DNA of 14,994 bases. It comes from Anaerolineales bacterium UBA3499 (GTDB lineage: Bacteria > Chloroflexota > Anaerolineae > Anaerolineales > UBA11657). How positions within the stretch are numbered: the stretch's first letter is position 1; each line of letters starts with the position of its first letter. The translations under genes were made by a program, and so were the position numbers. The DNA is taken from the NCBI GenBank assembly GCA_002377585.1, contig DFQC01000015.1, positions 56,699 through 71,692 on the forward strand. The letters are read 5' to 3'. A model generated the notes under the pieces. That model saw only the letters and a program-made list of their open reading frames with translations. It searched no databases and had not been told where the DNA came from. Positions 7,072 through 14,274 of the stretch are shown here, one piece after another.

Positions 7072-8004
7072 ATGAACGCAAGCATAGAAAATACTGAAAG
7101 TTTTGATCCAATAATACCTACCCATATCATGCAAGATACTCATTTGAACGAACTGGCAGATTGCGAAATTTATCTTATAAGCGAATTGTGCCAAGTCACT
7201 GGTTCTTTCAAATTTAGAGCAGCATGGAATGTTGTAAATCAAGTTGATGCCCCAGGATTTTTAGCCGCCTCTTCAGGTAATTTTGGTCAGGCTCTTGCTT
7301 GTGCAGCGCAAATGCAAAATCGTAAATGTACTATTGTGATGCCTGACAAAGCTGCAAAAGTCAAGGTCGATGCAGTCAGAAAATATGGGGCTGAGGTGGA
7401 TCTTGTCGACACAAATATTATGTCTCGAGAACAGCGAGTATTAGAATTGTCAAAATCTCTACCAGATTATTATGTGTCTAGCGCATATGATAGCGAACAC
7501 GTAATTAATGGGAATGCTTCATTAGGTATTGAGTTGGCTGATGCTATACCATATATTGACGCGGTAATAGCACCTGTAGGTGGAGGTGGTCTAAGTTCGG
7601 GAATAATATCCGGATTGCGATCTAGGGATATTGATATGTCAGTTTGGGGAGCTGAGCCATCAATAGCAAATGATGCTGCCCGGTCTTTGCAAAATGGGAC
7701 TTTGATTTCGAATGATAAGGAACCTGACACTTTAGCTGATGGTGCCCGTACAATAAGTTTGGGTAGGCTAAATTTCGCAATTCTTTCTCATGAAATGAGT
7801 GGAGTCATAGAGGTTGATGAGAGTCTAATTGGTGTTGCAATGAAACATTTGCATCAATGTGACCTACGAGTGGAGCCTACAGGAGCATTGTCTGTCGCAG
7901 CTCTTTTTGTTGAAACTAAGCAGTTTGCAGGCTTGAAAATAGGATGCGTTCTCAGTGGAGGTAATGTTGATGATGAAGTATATTCTAGTTTGATTGGATT
8001 ATAG
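7072..8004 (+). CDS. Fold-type II PLP-dependent lyase (threonine/serine dehydratase-like)
   Basis: A 310-residue cytoplasmic enzyme of the serine/threonine dehydratase (tryptophan synthase beta) superfamily. TGSFKFRAA carries the PLP-binding Lys47. SSGNFGQA (67-74) is the substrate/cofactor loop, with Phe where SSGNHAQA-type members have His. PVGGGGLSSG (about 172-181) is the glycine-rich phosphate-binding loop, WGAEPSIANDAARSLQNG follows, and VLSGGNVD lies near the C-terminus. There is no ACT domain, so it is not a feedback-regulated IlvA. Likely reactions are dehydration/deamination of serine, threonine or hydroxyaspartate. EutB of ectoine use and BhcB of the beta-hydroxyaspartate cycle belong to the same broad family and pair with OCD-family partners like the one at 105-1088. 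AGGAG lies eight bases before the ATG. It is divergent from livH, so joint control is plausible. The substrate is not established. Confidence 0.88.
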   Translation: MNASIENTESFDPIIPTHIMQDTHLNELADCEIYLISELCQVTGSFKFRAAWNVVNQVDAPGFLAASSGNFGQALACAAQMQNRKCTIVMPDKAAKVKVDAVRKYGAEVDLVDTNIMSREQRVLELSKSLPDYYVSSAYDSEHVINGNASLGIELADAIPYIDAVIAPVGGGGLSSGIISGLRSRDIDMSVWGAEPSIANDAARSLQNGTLISNDKEPDTLADGARTISLGRLNFAILSHEMSGVIEVDESLIGVAMKHLHQCDLRVEPTGALSVAALFVETKQFAGLKIGCVLSGGNVDDEVYSSLIGL

Positions 8005-8021
8005 ATATTTCGTACGTGCTA

Positions 8022-8038
8022 ACATAATCAACTTATGT
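8022..8038. repeat. Small inverted repeat upstream of the YvlD-like gene
   Basis: ACATAA (8022-8027) and TTATGT (8033-8038) form a perfect 6-bp inverted repeat around TCAAC. It lies in the 74-nt gap between the PLP lyase stop and the next start. A T6 run occurs at 8055-8060, too far from the stem for a standard terminator. It may be an operator or a weak terminator. Confidence 0.25.
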
Positions 8039-8072
8039 CATACATTCAATCTTCTTTTTTGAGTATTAGTAC

Positions 8073-8087
8073 AGATCTATGAGATCT
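8073..8087 (+). promoter_or_regulatory. Hairpin with the start codon in its loop
   Basis: AGATCT at 8073-8078 and AGATCT at 8082-8087 can pair with each other because the hexamer is self-complementary. The three loop bases are exactly the ATG of the YvlD-like gene. The stem has only two GC pairs, so it is weak, but it may modulate translation start of a gene that lacks a visible ribosome binding site. Confidence 0.3.
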
Positions 8088-8447
8088 TTTCTCACTCGAT
8101 GGGCTGTTAATGTGGTTGCTATCTGGGTAGTATTTAAGTTTGTACCTGGAGTGACAGTTGTTGCAACCAGTTTGGATGCGATCATAGCAAATGGATTGAT
8201 ATTAGGATTAGTAAATTCAATTATTCGTCCTTTGCTTAGACTTGTGACCTTTCCTTTAATCATAGCGACCTTGGGTTTAGGAACTTTGATAGTGAATACT
8301 TGCATGTTTGTTCTTGCTGGATGGTTGGGAAGTTATCTGGGCTATGGATTTAGTGTAGATGGATTTGTTGCAGCGTTTGTAGGTGCGCTGGTAGTTAGCA
8401 TTGTAAGTGTACCCACTAACTTGGTTTTTAGATTGGCTTTCAGGTAG
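8079..8447 (+). CDS. YvlD / phage holin 4-2 family membrane protein
   Basis: A 122-residue integral membrane protein of the YvlD-like family (Pfam phage_holin_4_2, a misleading name, since most members are chromosomal proteins of unknown role). Four hydrophobic spans lie near 7-24, 30-50, 55-80 and 92-115. The family hallmark N-x-x-I-R-P-L-L-x-L-x-T-x-P-L is visible as NSIIRPLLRLVTFPL at 46-60, followed by ATLGLGTLIVN. Length is normal. The function is unknown; some relatives affect envelope stress or lysis sensitivity. It follows the PLP lyase gene by 74 nt and could be read from the same transcript. The ATG at 8079 has no clear Shine-Dalgarno, and it sits exactly in the loop of a small perfect hairpin (AGATCT on each side). 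Confidence 0.85.
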   Translation: MRSFLTRWAVNVVAIWVVFKFVPGVTVVATSLDAIIANGLILGLVNSIIRPLLRLVTFPLIIATLGLGTLIVNTCMFVLAGWLGSYLGYGFSVDGFVAAFVGALVVSIVSVPTNLVFRLAFR

Positions 8448-8472
8448 TTCAAGTGCTAGGGAAGAGCATGTG

Positions 8473-8491
8473 CTGTTATCTATGATAACAG
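8473..8491. terminator. Bidirectional terminator hairpin between convergent genes
   Basis: A perfect 8-bp stem, CTGTTATC at 8473-8480 and GATAACAG at 8484-8491, encloses the loop TAT. It sits in the 70-nt gap between the stops of the plus-strand YvlD-like gene and the minus-strand AI-2E gene. It is followed on the plus strand by a T-rich TTGTGTTT. The stem is symmetric, so it can serve both directions. It has only six G or C among its sixteen stem bases, so termination strength is uncertain. Confidence 0.55.
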
Positions 8492-8517
8492 TTGTGTTTA
8501 CAAATATTGCTTGACAA

Positions 8518-9573
8518 TCATCCATCCGAATCTGTAAGTTTCGAGTAGAAGTAACGTCCTAGGATAGATGCACTTGCCATAATTGGTACTATAAGCAACG
8601 CTGCTAAAATTCCCTGCACTGCCAGTGCTCCTACTACACCTACAAATATTACTCCTGGATGAAGTCGCAAGCGATTGCTCATGATTTGTGGCCGTAGCCA
8701 TATATTTTCAATCTGTTGTACAAAAAAGTATAGAGCAGCTACTAGCAATCCAAACCATCCATTAGGAATATTGAGATAGGTGGACCCGAGCACCATTCCA
8801 ACAGCTATTGCTACTATTCCAGATACAGTGGGTCCGAGCGAAGGTACTATGTCTAGCAGTCCAGCTAACACACCTAAAATTACAGCTCCGGGCAAACCTA
8901 TGGCTACTCCGCCTAGGGCTGCCAATATTCCTACGATTAACATCAAGAGTAATTGACCTCTTAAGAATGCTCCCCATGCATGGTCAATTTCGGTGAGTAA
9001 CTGTTCCCACTCATGACGTACATTTTGTGGAGCAAGCTTTAGCATATTTTGTTTCAGTTGACTTCCATCTTTGAGAAAGTAGAATAATGTAACCATAGTA
9101 ATCAACACCCAAATCATGTTGCCGGTAAAAGTTGCAATAAAATTGAGTGTGTTTCCTGCTATTGTAGCAACTGATTCTGCAATAAATTGATCAATATTAG
9201 TCACCCAATCACTGGGCAATAGAGTGATACCCGCTATAGTAAATGATTGCGAAAAAAGTAGACCTGTAGTGTCTAGTACCCAATTCACAGTTTCGGAAAG
9301 GTCATTATTGTTCTCAAGCTCATCAAGTGCTATATATGGAAAGGCTACTAGCAATACAGTAAGGAGTGTATAGACCACAACCACTGCCACATTATGGTTC
9401 ATGCGAGTGTGATTGCAGAGCCAAGTAACAAGCGGGTTTAAAGTAAATGCGAGTAAAGCTGATATTACTATTGGACCAATTAGTGGCTTCGCTATCCAGA
9501 TTAACCATACTAACAGAAGTCCAAGAACTATTGTTACTGTATATTTGGTCGATTCAGTCCATTTTGTGTTCAT
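8518..9573 (-). CDS. AI-2E family transporter (UPF0118)
   Basis: A 351-residue polytopic membrane protein of the AI-2E (TqsA/PerM, UPF0118) family, at the usual length. The protein has paired N-terminal spans, a periplasmic or cytoplasmic helical segment near 85-140, and a C-terminal membrane bundle. Family motifs, numbered from this start, are FYFLKDG (164-170), FLRGQ (203-207), LDIVPSLGP (240-248) and QQIENIWLRPQIM (286-298), followed by LHPGVIFVG. Members are annotated as autoinducer-2 exporters, but some UPF0118 proteins were reported to act as Na+/H+ antiporters. Its place as third gene behind a cation antiporter and a PII-like gene favours a cation role over quorum sensing. I chose the ATG at 9573; a TTG at 9582 in frame would add three residues. 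Neither has a clear Shine-Dalgarno. The gap from the PII-like stop is 23 nt. Confidence 0.9.
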   Translation of the reverse strand: MNTKWTESTKYTVTIVLGLLLVWLIWIAKPLIGPIVISALLAFTLNPLVTWLCNHTRMNHNVAVVVVYTLLTVLLVAFPYIALDELENNNDLSETVNWVLDTTGLLFSQSFTIAGITLLPSDWVTNIDQFIAESVATIAGNTLNFIATFTGNMIWVLITMVTLFYFLKDGSQLKQNMLKLAPQNVRHEWEQLLTEIDHAWGAFLRGQLLLMLIVGILAALGGVAIGLPGAVILGVLAGLLDIVPSLGPTVSGIVAIAVGMVLGSTYLNIPNGWFGLLVAALYFFVQQIENIWLRPQIMSNRLRLHPGVIFVGVVGALAVQGILAALLIVPIMASASILGRYFYSKLTDSDG

Positions 9574-9596
9574 TGTTATCAAGCATGTTACAGTAT

Positions 9597-9971
9597 CTAC
9601 TTGTTAGTATTCGTAATTGAATTGTCGGAACTCATTCCATAAACACTATTGACAGGTACCGTGAAAAGGAAGCCAGTATTGGGTTTATCCAATCCACCCG
9701 TTATCTTTTGGGCGACTTGAATGAGTTCTTCTAACAAATTGTTGTCTTCAACTACCGTAAAAAATGTGCAATGATGATGTTGTTTGGATTTCAGAATATC
9801 AGTCAGGCTTAGATAAAACGGTAGATCAGCTATTTCTGCGCTATGACGTATATTACCGAGACCGGTCGTATTTATGCAAGTGATTCCCCTTGCGCCTGCT
9901 GCTTCCCATGCTTCTAGCAAATCAGCAGATTTATCAAGATCGTTTAGTACAAATATTATCATTTGTTTCAT
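9597..9971 (-). CDS. PII-like signalling protein
   Basis: A 124-residue soluble protein that reads as a ferredoxin-like PII fold. Residues 1-39 (beta1-alpha1-beta2) include MIIFVLND, LLEAWEAAGARGITCIN and TTGLG, much like the opening of GlnB-type proteins. A variable T-loop-like stretch runs from about 40 to 66. CTFFTVVEDNNLLEELIQVA and the end TGFLFTVPVNSVYG match beta3-alpha2-beta4, including the typical FxxPV. The tail after 112 is polar and rich in Ser, Asn and Thr. The uridylylated Tyr of GlnB is not evident at the expected place, so it is not classical GlnB. PII-like proteins are often encoded beside the transporter they gate (GlnK-AmtB, SbtB-SbtA). Here it lies 10 nt after a CPA2 antiporter gene that lacks a cytoplasmic regulatory domain. 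AGGAAA precedes the ATG. The ligand is unknown; a nucleotide is the family expectation. Confidence 0.72.
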   Translation of the reverse strand: MKQMIIFVLNDLDKSADLLEAWEAAGARGITCINTTGLGNIRHSAEIADLPFYLSLTDILKSKQHHHCTFFTVVEDNNLLEELIQVAQKITGGLDKPNTGFLFTVPVNSVYGMSSDNSITNTNK

Positions 9972-9981
9972 GGTTGTTTTC

Positions 9982-11208
9982 CTAATCTGGTGACAATATC
10001 GGTGAGTTTGAATTATCAGGGAGAGTCTTTTCTGATAGTCTATGTAATATGATTGGTGTAACTAAAGTGACTACGATAACTGTTACAACTGTGATGGAGA
10101 AAACTTCTTGGTTGATAATACCGTGCGTTAATCCAAGTGTAGCTACTATAAGTCCTACTTCACCGCGCGAAATCATTCCTGCTCCTACTTGCATAGATTC
10201 CTGTAAGTTCATTCCGCCTAAACGTGCGCCCAAAGTACATCCTGCTAATTTGCTAATTATTGCCACTATAATAATGGCGGATGTGATCCATATTAGGTCT
10301 CCTGTAATGCTTCTGGCGTTAGCTTGCAGACCTATGTTAGCAAAGAAAACCGGCACAAACAGTGAATAGGCGATGGTAGAAACTCCGTCAATAATACGGT
10401 CCCGCTGTAAAGTTCGACTAAGGAAAAGACCTGCAAGAAACGCGCCGGTAATTGCTGCTATACCTCCTATGACCTCTGCTGTCCATGAGTACACTAATGC
10501 TACAACGAGTGTGAAAAGATATATTCCTTGATTTATACGTAGGCCATCAATCCAATTTGTCAGTCTTGGCAGCAACCATATTCCAGCTGCAATGCTAATT
10601 GTGAAAAAGCCTACCATCTGTAACAGTATCGTCAATATTTCACCAACTCCACCAGTAGATTGGCTGCTGGTTAATGCAGTGAATATTGACAGACCTAATA
10701 ACACTAATACGTCGTCAATTACAGCTGCACCCATCATAGAGACGCCAACTCTGCTGCGTAATATTCCTAATTCCATTAGTGTTTGCGCGGATATACTTAC
10801 GCTGGTTGCTGCTAGTATCAAGCCAATAAATACTGATGTGTGCGTCGGCATTCCAAAAAGGACGCATATTCCCCAACCCATTAGTAGAGGAGTGATAACA
10901 CCTAAGGTGCCTGCTAATCCTGCTACTTTACTCGAATCAACTAGATCATCCAAATGTAGGTGCATTCCTGCAAGTAGCATCAAAAGAATTACACCGAATT
11001 CTCCGAGATGGGCTATAAATTCACCTAAATGCTGGTCAGTAAACATGCTCCACTTCATCATGTTTAATACAGTAGGACCTAAGGCTATGCCTGCGAGTAA
11101 TTCTCCAACGACTGCAGGTTGTTTTAAACGCACACTTAAATATCCACCAACTTTTGTAAAAGTTACGATTATTGTAAGTGCTAATATGAATTGCAGAAAA
11201 TTATTCAT
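9982..11208 (-). CDS. CPA2-family cation:proton antiporter (NapA/KefB-type, no TrkA domain)
   Basis: A 408-residue membrane antiporter of the monovalent cation:proton antiporter-2 family. Eleven or twelve hydrophobic spans are visible. The unwound-helix segment LAATSVSISAQTLMELG lies at 132-148, and GAAVIDDVLVLLG (160-172) carries the paired Asp165-Asp166 that in NapA-type proteins bind Na+ and H+. MISRGEVGLIVATLG lies near 343-357. The DD pair favours an electrogenic Na+/H+ exchanger over KefB/KefC K+ efflux. The protein stops soon after the membrane domain with a short polar tail, so the TrkA-N/TrkA-C domain of many CPA2 members is absent. A PII-like gene follows after 10 nt and may supply control instead. 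The ATG at 11208 has no Shine-Dalgarno; the leader is almost purely A and T. It is divergent from the dihydropyrimidinase-like gene. Confidence 0.92.
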   Translation of the reverse strand: MNNFLQFILALTIIVTFTKVGGYLSVRLKQPAVVGELLAGIALGPTVLNMMKWSMFTDQHLGEFIAHLGEFGVILLMLLAGMHLHLDDLVDSSKVAGLAGTLGVITPLLMGWGICVLFGMPTHTSVFIGLILAATSVSISAQTLMELGILRSRVGVSMMGAAVIDDVLVLLGLSIFTALTSSQSTGGVGEILTILLQMVGFFTISIAAGIWLLPRLTNWIDGLRINQGIYLFTLVVALVYSWTAEVIGGIAAITGAFLAGLFLSRTLQRDRIIDGVSTIAYSLFVPVFFANIGLQANARSITGDLIWITSAIIIVAIISKLAGCTLGARLGGMNLQESMQVGAGMISRGEVGLIVATLGLTHGIINQEVFSITVVTVIVVTLVTPIILHRLSEKTLPDNSNSPILSPD

Positions 11209-11251
11209 TAGTTTATTATTTTATTAATAATATTATTCCAATTTGTATACT

Positions 11252-11280
11252 ATTATACGATTGTTATAGCGGTGCGTGAA
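11252..11280 (-). promoter_or_regulatory. Candidate promoter of the antiporter operon
   Basis: On the minus strand, TTCACG (11280-11275) and a perfect TATAAT (11257-11252) are separated by 17 nt. Transcription would start near 11245, giving a leader of about 37 nt before the ATG at 11208. The -35 box overlaps the beginning of the divergent dihydropyrimidinase gene's leader or coding start, so the two units may compete for RNA polymerase. Confidence 0.45.
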
Positions 11281-11287
11281 ATATTTT

Positions 11288-12709
11288 ATGAATATACTTT
11301 TTCGTGGCGGTGCTGTTGCTACCGAAACTGAAACAAAAATAGCTGACCTATTGGTAATGGGCGATAAGATAGTATCTATAGGCACAGATTTGTCAGCGTC
11401 AGATGCTAGAGTAGTTGATTGTAGCGGTCTAATTTTACTGCCAGGTGGTGTTGAACCTCATGCACATTTGTCTCTTCCTATGTTTGATACGATTAGTTCG
11501 GACAATCACTTCACTGGTCATAGGGCTGCTGCTTTTGGCGGTACTACTACAGTGATGGATTTTACTTCGCAGTCTCCTGGGACTTCATTGCAACAATCTA
11601 TTGATTTTTCCCGCGCTCAGGCATCCCAAATGGCGGCAGTCGATTACTCTTTTCATGTAAATGTGACTGATTTATCTAATAATGTGGCAAGTGAGATAGC
11701 TGGTCTACCTTCTCAGGGATTAACTACGCTTAAAGTTTTTACTGCTTATAATGGTCGACTTCGCCTATCTGATGAAGAAATTTCAAAAGTGCTTAATATT
11801 TCTAGAGACAATGGTATGTTAGTTATGATACATATCGAGGATGGTGATGAGATTGATCGGTTGGTTGCTAGCGCGTTGTCAGATGGTTATACAGAGCCGA
11901 TATGGCATGCCCGTACACGGCCTGCACATGGGGAAGTAATTGTAGGAAGGCGCATACTAGAAATAGCTGAAAGTAGTAAAGCCGGGTTATATATTGTTCA
12001 CATTACTACTGCAGGGCTGCTCAATCAGATAACTTCTGCTCGTAAACGGGGAGTACATGTTATGGGGGAAACCTGTCCGCAATATCTATTTTTCACACAA
12101 GAAGATTTGTTGAGACCTGATGGAGCCAACTGGGTATGTTCTCCTCCACTCCGTAGTGTTGATGACAATGATGCTCTTTGGCAGGGATTGTCAGATGGGA
12201 GCATACAGACTGTTGGAACAGATCATTGTCCGTTTTTTGCGGATGGTGCTACTCCAATAGAGTTTGATGGACAGCAAGTGGCTATACCTGGTAAAGAGTT
12301 AGGTAAAAATGATTTTACGCGGATCCCTAATGGGCTGCCAGCGATAGAGCATAGAATGTCTTTGCTATGGCATTTTGGCGTTTCTGCAGGAAAGCTGTCT
12401 GTGCAAAGATTTGTTGAATTAACATCTGGCAATCCTGCTCGAATATTTGGTTTGTATCCGCAAAAAGGTACATTATTACCAGGGTCTGATGCAGACATTG
12501 TGTTATGGGACCCGAACATTAAACATACAATCAGTGTCGCAAATTCGCATATGCGCACAGACCATGATTTGTGGGAAGGAGTTGAGGTGGAAGGGTACCC
12601 ATTACAAGTGTATTTGCGTGGTCATTTATTGGTTGATAGGGATAAATGGTTAGGTAAAGCCGGATATGGTCAATTTCTGCATAGGCACGCAAACGCTCAA
12701 ATCATGTAA
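11288..12709 (+). CDS. Dihydropyrimidinase / D-hydantoinase family amidohydrolase
   Basis: A 473-residue cyclic-amide hydrolase of the dihydropyrimidinase/hydantoinase branch of the amidohydrolase superfamily. All six metal-ligand positions are visible (numbered from this ATG): His58 and His60 in PHAHL, the carboxylated Lys149 in LKVFTAY, His182 in MIHIEDGD, His238 in IVHITT and Asp312 in GTDHCPF. Their spacing follows the known enzymes. GGTTTVMDF, CSPPLR and IPNGLPAIEHRMSLLW are further family marks. It probably opens 5,6-dihydrouracil, dihydrothymine or a hydantoin to the N-carbamoyl amino acid in the cytoplasm, but the substrate is not fixed by these motifs, and neither dihydropyrimidine dehydrogenase nor beta-ureidopropionase is nearby. 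A GTG at 11276 would add four residues. I prefer the ATG because family members begin just before this point. No clear ribosome site is present. Its TAA abuts the guaA stop with no gap. Confidence 0.92.
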   Translation: MNILFRGGAVATETETKIADLLVMGDKIVSIGTDLSASDARVVDCSGLILLPGGVEPHAHLSLPMFDTISSDNHFTGHRAAAFGGTTTVMDFTSQSPGTSLQQSIDFSRAQASQMAAVDYSFHVNVTDLSNNVASEIAGLPSQGLTTLKVFTAYNGRLRLSDEEISKVLNISRDNGMLVMIHIEDGDEIDRLVASALSDGYTEPIWHARTRPAHGEVIVGRRILEIAESSKAGLYIVHITTAGLLNQITSARKRGVHVMGETCPQYLFFTQEDLLRPDGANWVCSPPLRSVDDNDALWQGLSDGSIQTVGTDHCPFFADGATPIEFDGQQVAIPGKELGKNDFTRIPNGLPAIEHRMSLLWHFGVSAGKLSVQRFVELTSGNPARIFGLYPQKGTLLPGSDADIVLWDPNIKHTISVANSHMRTDHDLWEGVEVEGYPLQVYLRGHLLVDRDKWLGKAGYGQFLHRHANAQIM

Positions 12710-14254
12710 TTATTCCCACTCTATGGTTGCGGGTGGTTTCGTACTGATATCATAAACTACCCTGTTGACACCACGAACCTCATTTATTATGCGACTAGAT
12801 ATTTTAGCAAGGATTTCGTATGGTAGGTGTGCCCAGTCAGCGGTCATGAAATCATTGGTAACTACTGCTCGAAGCGCTATAACTTCTTCGTATGATCTTG
12901 CGTCACCCATTACACCCACTGATTTTACTGGCAAAAGCACTGCAAATGACTGAGATGTTGCATGTCTCAACAAATTAGCTTGCTGCAATTCTGATTGCAT
13001 AATACTATCTGCATTTCTTAGAAGGTCTAGTCGCTTGGGAGTGACTTCACCAAGGCATCGTATCGCCAGTCCTGGTCCTGGGAAAGGTTGTCTCCACACC
13101 ATTTCATCTGGTAAACCTAGTTCTGTGCCCACTTTACGGACCTCATCTTTAAACATAAAACGTAGTGGTTCTATCAAATCGAACTTGAGGTCATCAGGTA
13201 ATCCTCCGACATTGTGATGCGTCTTTATTTTTGCTGACTTGTCCTTGTCTTTTCCACTACTTTCAACTACATCCGGATATATAGTACCTTGTACTAGAAA
13301 TTTGGCTTTACTACCTAATCGTTGCGCTTCTCTTTCAAAAACTCGTATGAATTTTTCCCCTATTAATTTACGCTTGTCTTCAGGATCTACAACTCCTGAT
13401 AGTACATTTATAAATTCATTTGCTGCAGGAATAACTTCAAAGCGAAGTTGCATATGGTTTTGGAATGTTCTGACTACTTGGGTAGTCTCATCTGCTCTCA
13501 TCAGACCAGTATCTACATAAAAACATGATAACTGATCTCCGATAGCTTCATGCACTAAAGCTGTTGCTACTGTTGAGTCAACTCCACCACTTACTGCAGC
13601 AATCACTTTTTCATCACCTACTCTGGATCTAATCTGGTGTATGCTATCTTGCACAATACGACTAGGCACCCAATCGCGTTTTATACAAGCAGTTTCTAAG
13701 AAAAGATCAAAGATTTCACTACCATGTTCTGTGTGATGTACTTCCGGATGAAATTGTAATCCAAAAATTGATAATTCCGAATTTTCCATCGCGACAATTG
13801 GGCAGGTTTTGCTAGAAGCTGTGATATGAAAACCAGGTGGAACCTGGGCAACTTGGTCTCCATGGCTCATCCAAGCTTTAAATGTATTTCCTTCAATATA
13901 TTCTGGAAATAGTACAGAGTTAGAGTGACACGCAACTAAACTGCGCCCATATTCGTGAGCAGGGGCTTGTGAAACTAATCCGCCTATATTTTGTGCTAGA
14001 ATTTGCATTCCATAACATATACCTAGGATTGGGATCTTCGATGCCAGGATATAGTCTGGTAGTGTTGGTGCGTCCTTTTCGTATACACTGTTAGGGCCGC
14101 CTGATAGAATAAATGCTTTTGGCTGAATTTCTAGTACTTTGTCCGCATTTGTATCAAAAGGAAATAGTACACAATAAACTTGTGCTTCTCGTATACGTCT
14201 AGCAATAAGTTGCGAGTATTGTGACCCGAAATCTATGATAGCAACTGAATCCAT
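12710..14254 (-). CDS. guaA: GMP synthase (glutamine-hydrolysing) GuaA
   Basis: GuaA converts XMP to GMP with ATP and glutamine. The 514-residue protein has the full two-domain bacterial layout. The class I glutamine amidotransferase domain (1-195) contains GICYGMQ with nucleophile Cys80 and QFHPEVHHTEHG with His169 and Glu171. The ATP pyrophosphatase domain begins near 200 and carries the PP-loop SGGVDS at 222-227. The dimerisation/XMP-binding part includes PFPGPGLAIR and ends in the family-typical KPPATIEWE. Nothing is missing. The ATG at 14254 is 20 nt after the xpt stop, without a clear Shine-Dalgarno. The pair forms a xanthine-to-GMP salvage operon. The TAA at 12710-12712 directly touches the stop of the convergent amidohydrolase gene, so no terminator fits between them. 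Confidence 0.98.
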   Translation of the reverse strand: MDSVAIIDFGSQYSQLIARRIREAQVYCVLFPFDTNADKVLEIQPKAFILSGGPNSVYEKDAPTLPDYILASKIPILGICYGMQILAQNIGGLVSQAPAHEYGRSLVACHSNSVLFPEYIEGNTFKAWMSHGDQVAQVPPGFHITASSKTCPIVAMENSELSIFGLQFHPEVHHTEHGSEIFDLFLETACIKRDWVPSRIVQDSIHQIRSRVGDEKVIAAVSGGVDSTVATALVHEAIGDQLSCFYVDTGLMRADETTQVVRTFQNHMQLRFEVIPAANEFINVLSGVVDPEDKRKLIGEKFIRVFEREAQRLGSKAKFLVQGTIYPDVVESSGKDKDKSAKIKTHHNVGGLPDDLKFDLIEPLRFMFKDEVRKVGTELGLPDEMVWRQPFPGPGLAIRCLGEVTPKRLDLLRNADSIMQSELQQANLLRHATSQSFAVLLPVKSVGVMGDARSYEEVIALRAVVTNDFMTADWAHLPYEILAKISSRIINEVRGVNRVVYDISTKPPATIEWE

Positions 14255-14274
14255 ATCGTAATAATAAAACTATA

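Noticed and set aside
8079..8447. Phage holin, hence a prophage remnant
   Set aside because: The protein is of the YvlD-like family that carries the holin name only by annotation; no other phage gene, integrase or attachment site is nearby.
8518..9573. Autoinducer-2 export as the function of the AI-2E gene
   Set aside because: The name comes from one family member; no luxS or other quorum-sensing gene is present and the neighbours are cation-transport genes.
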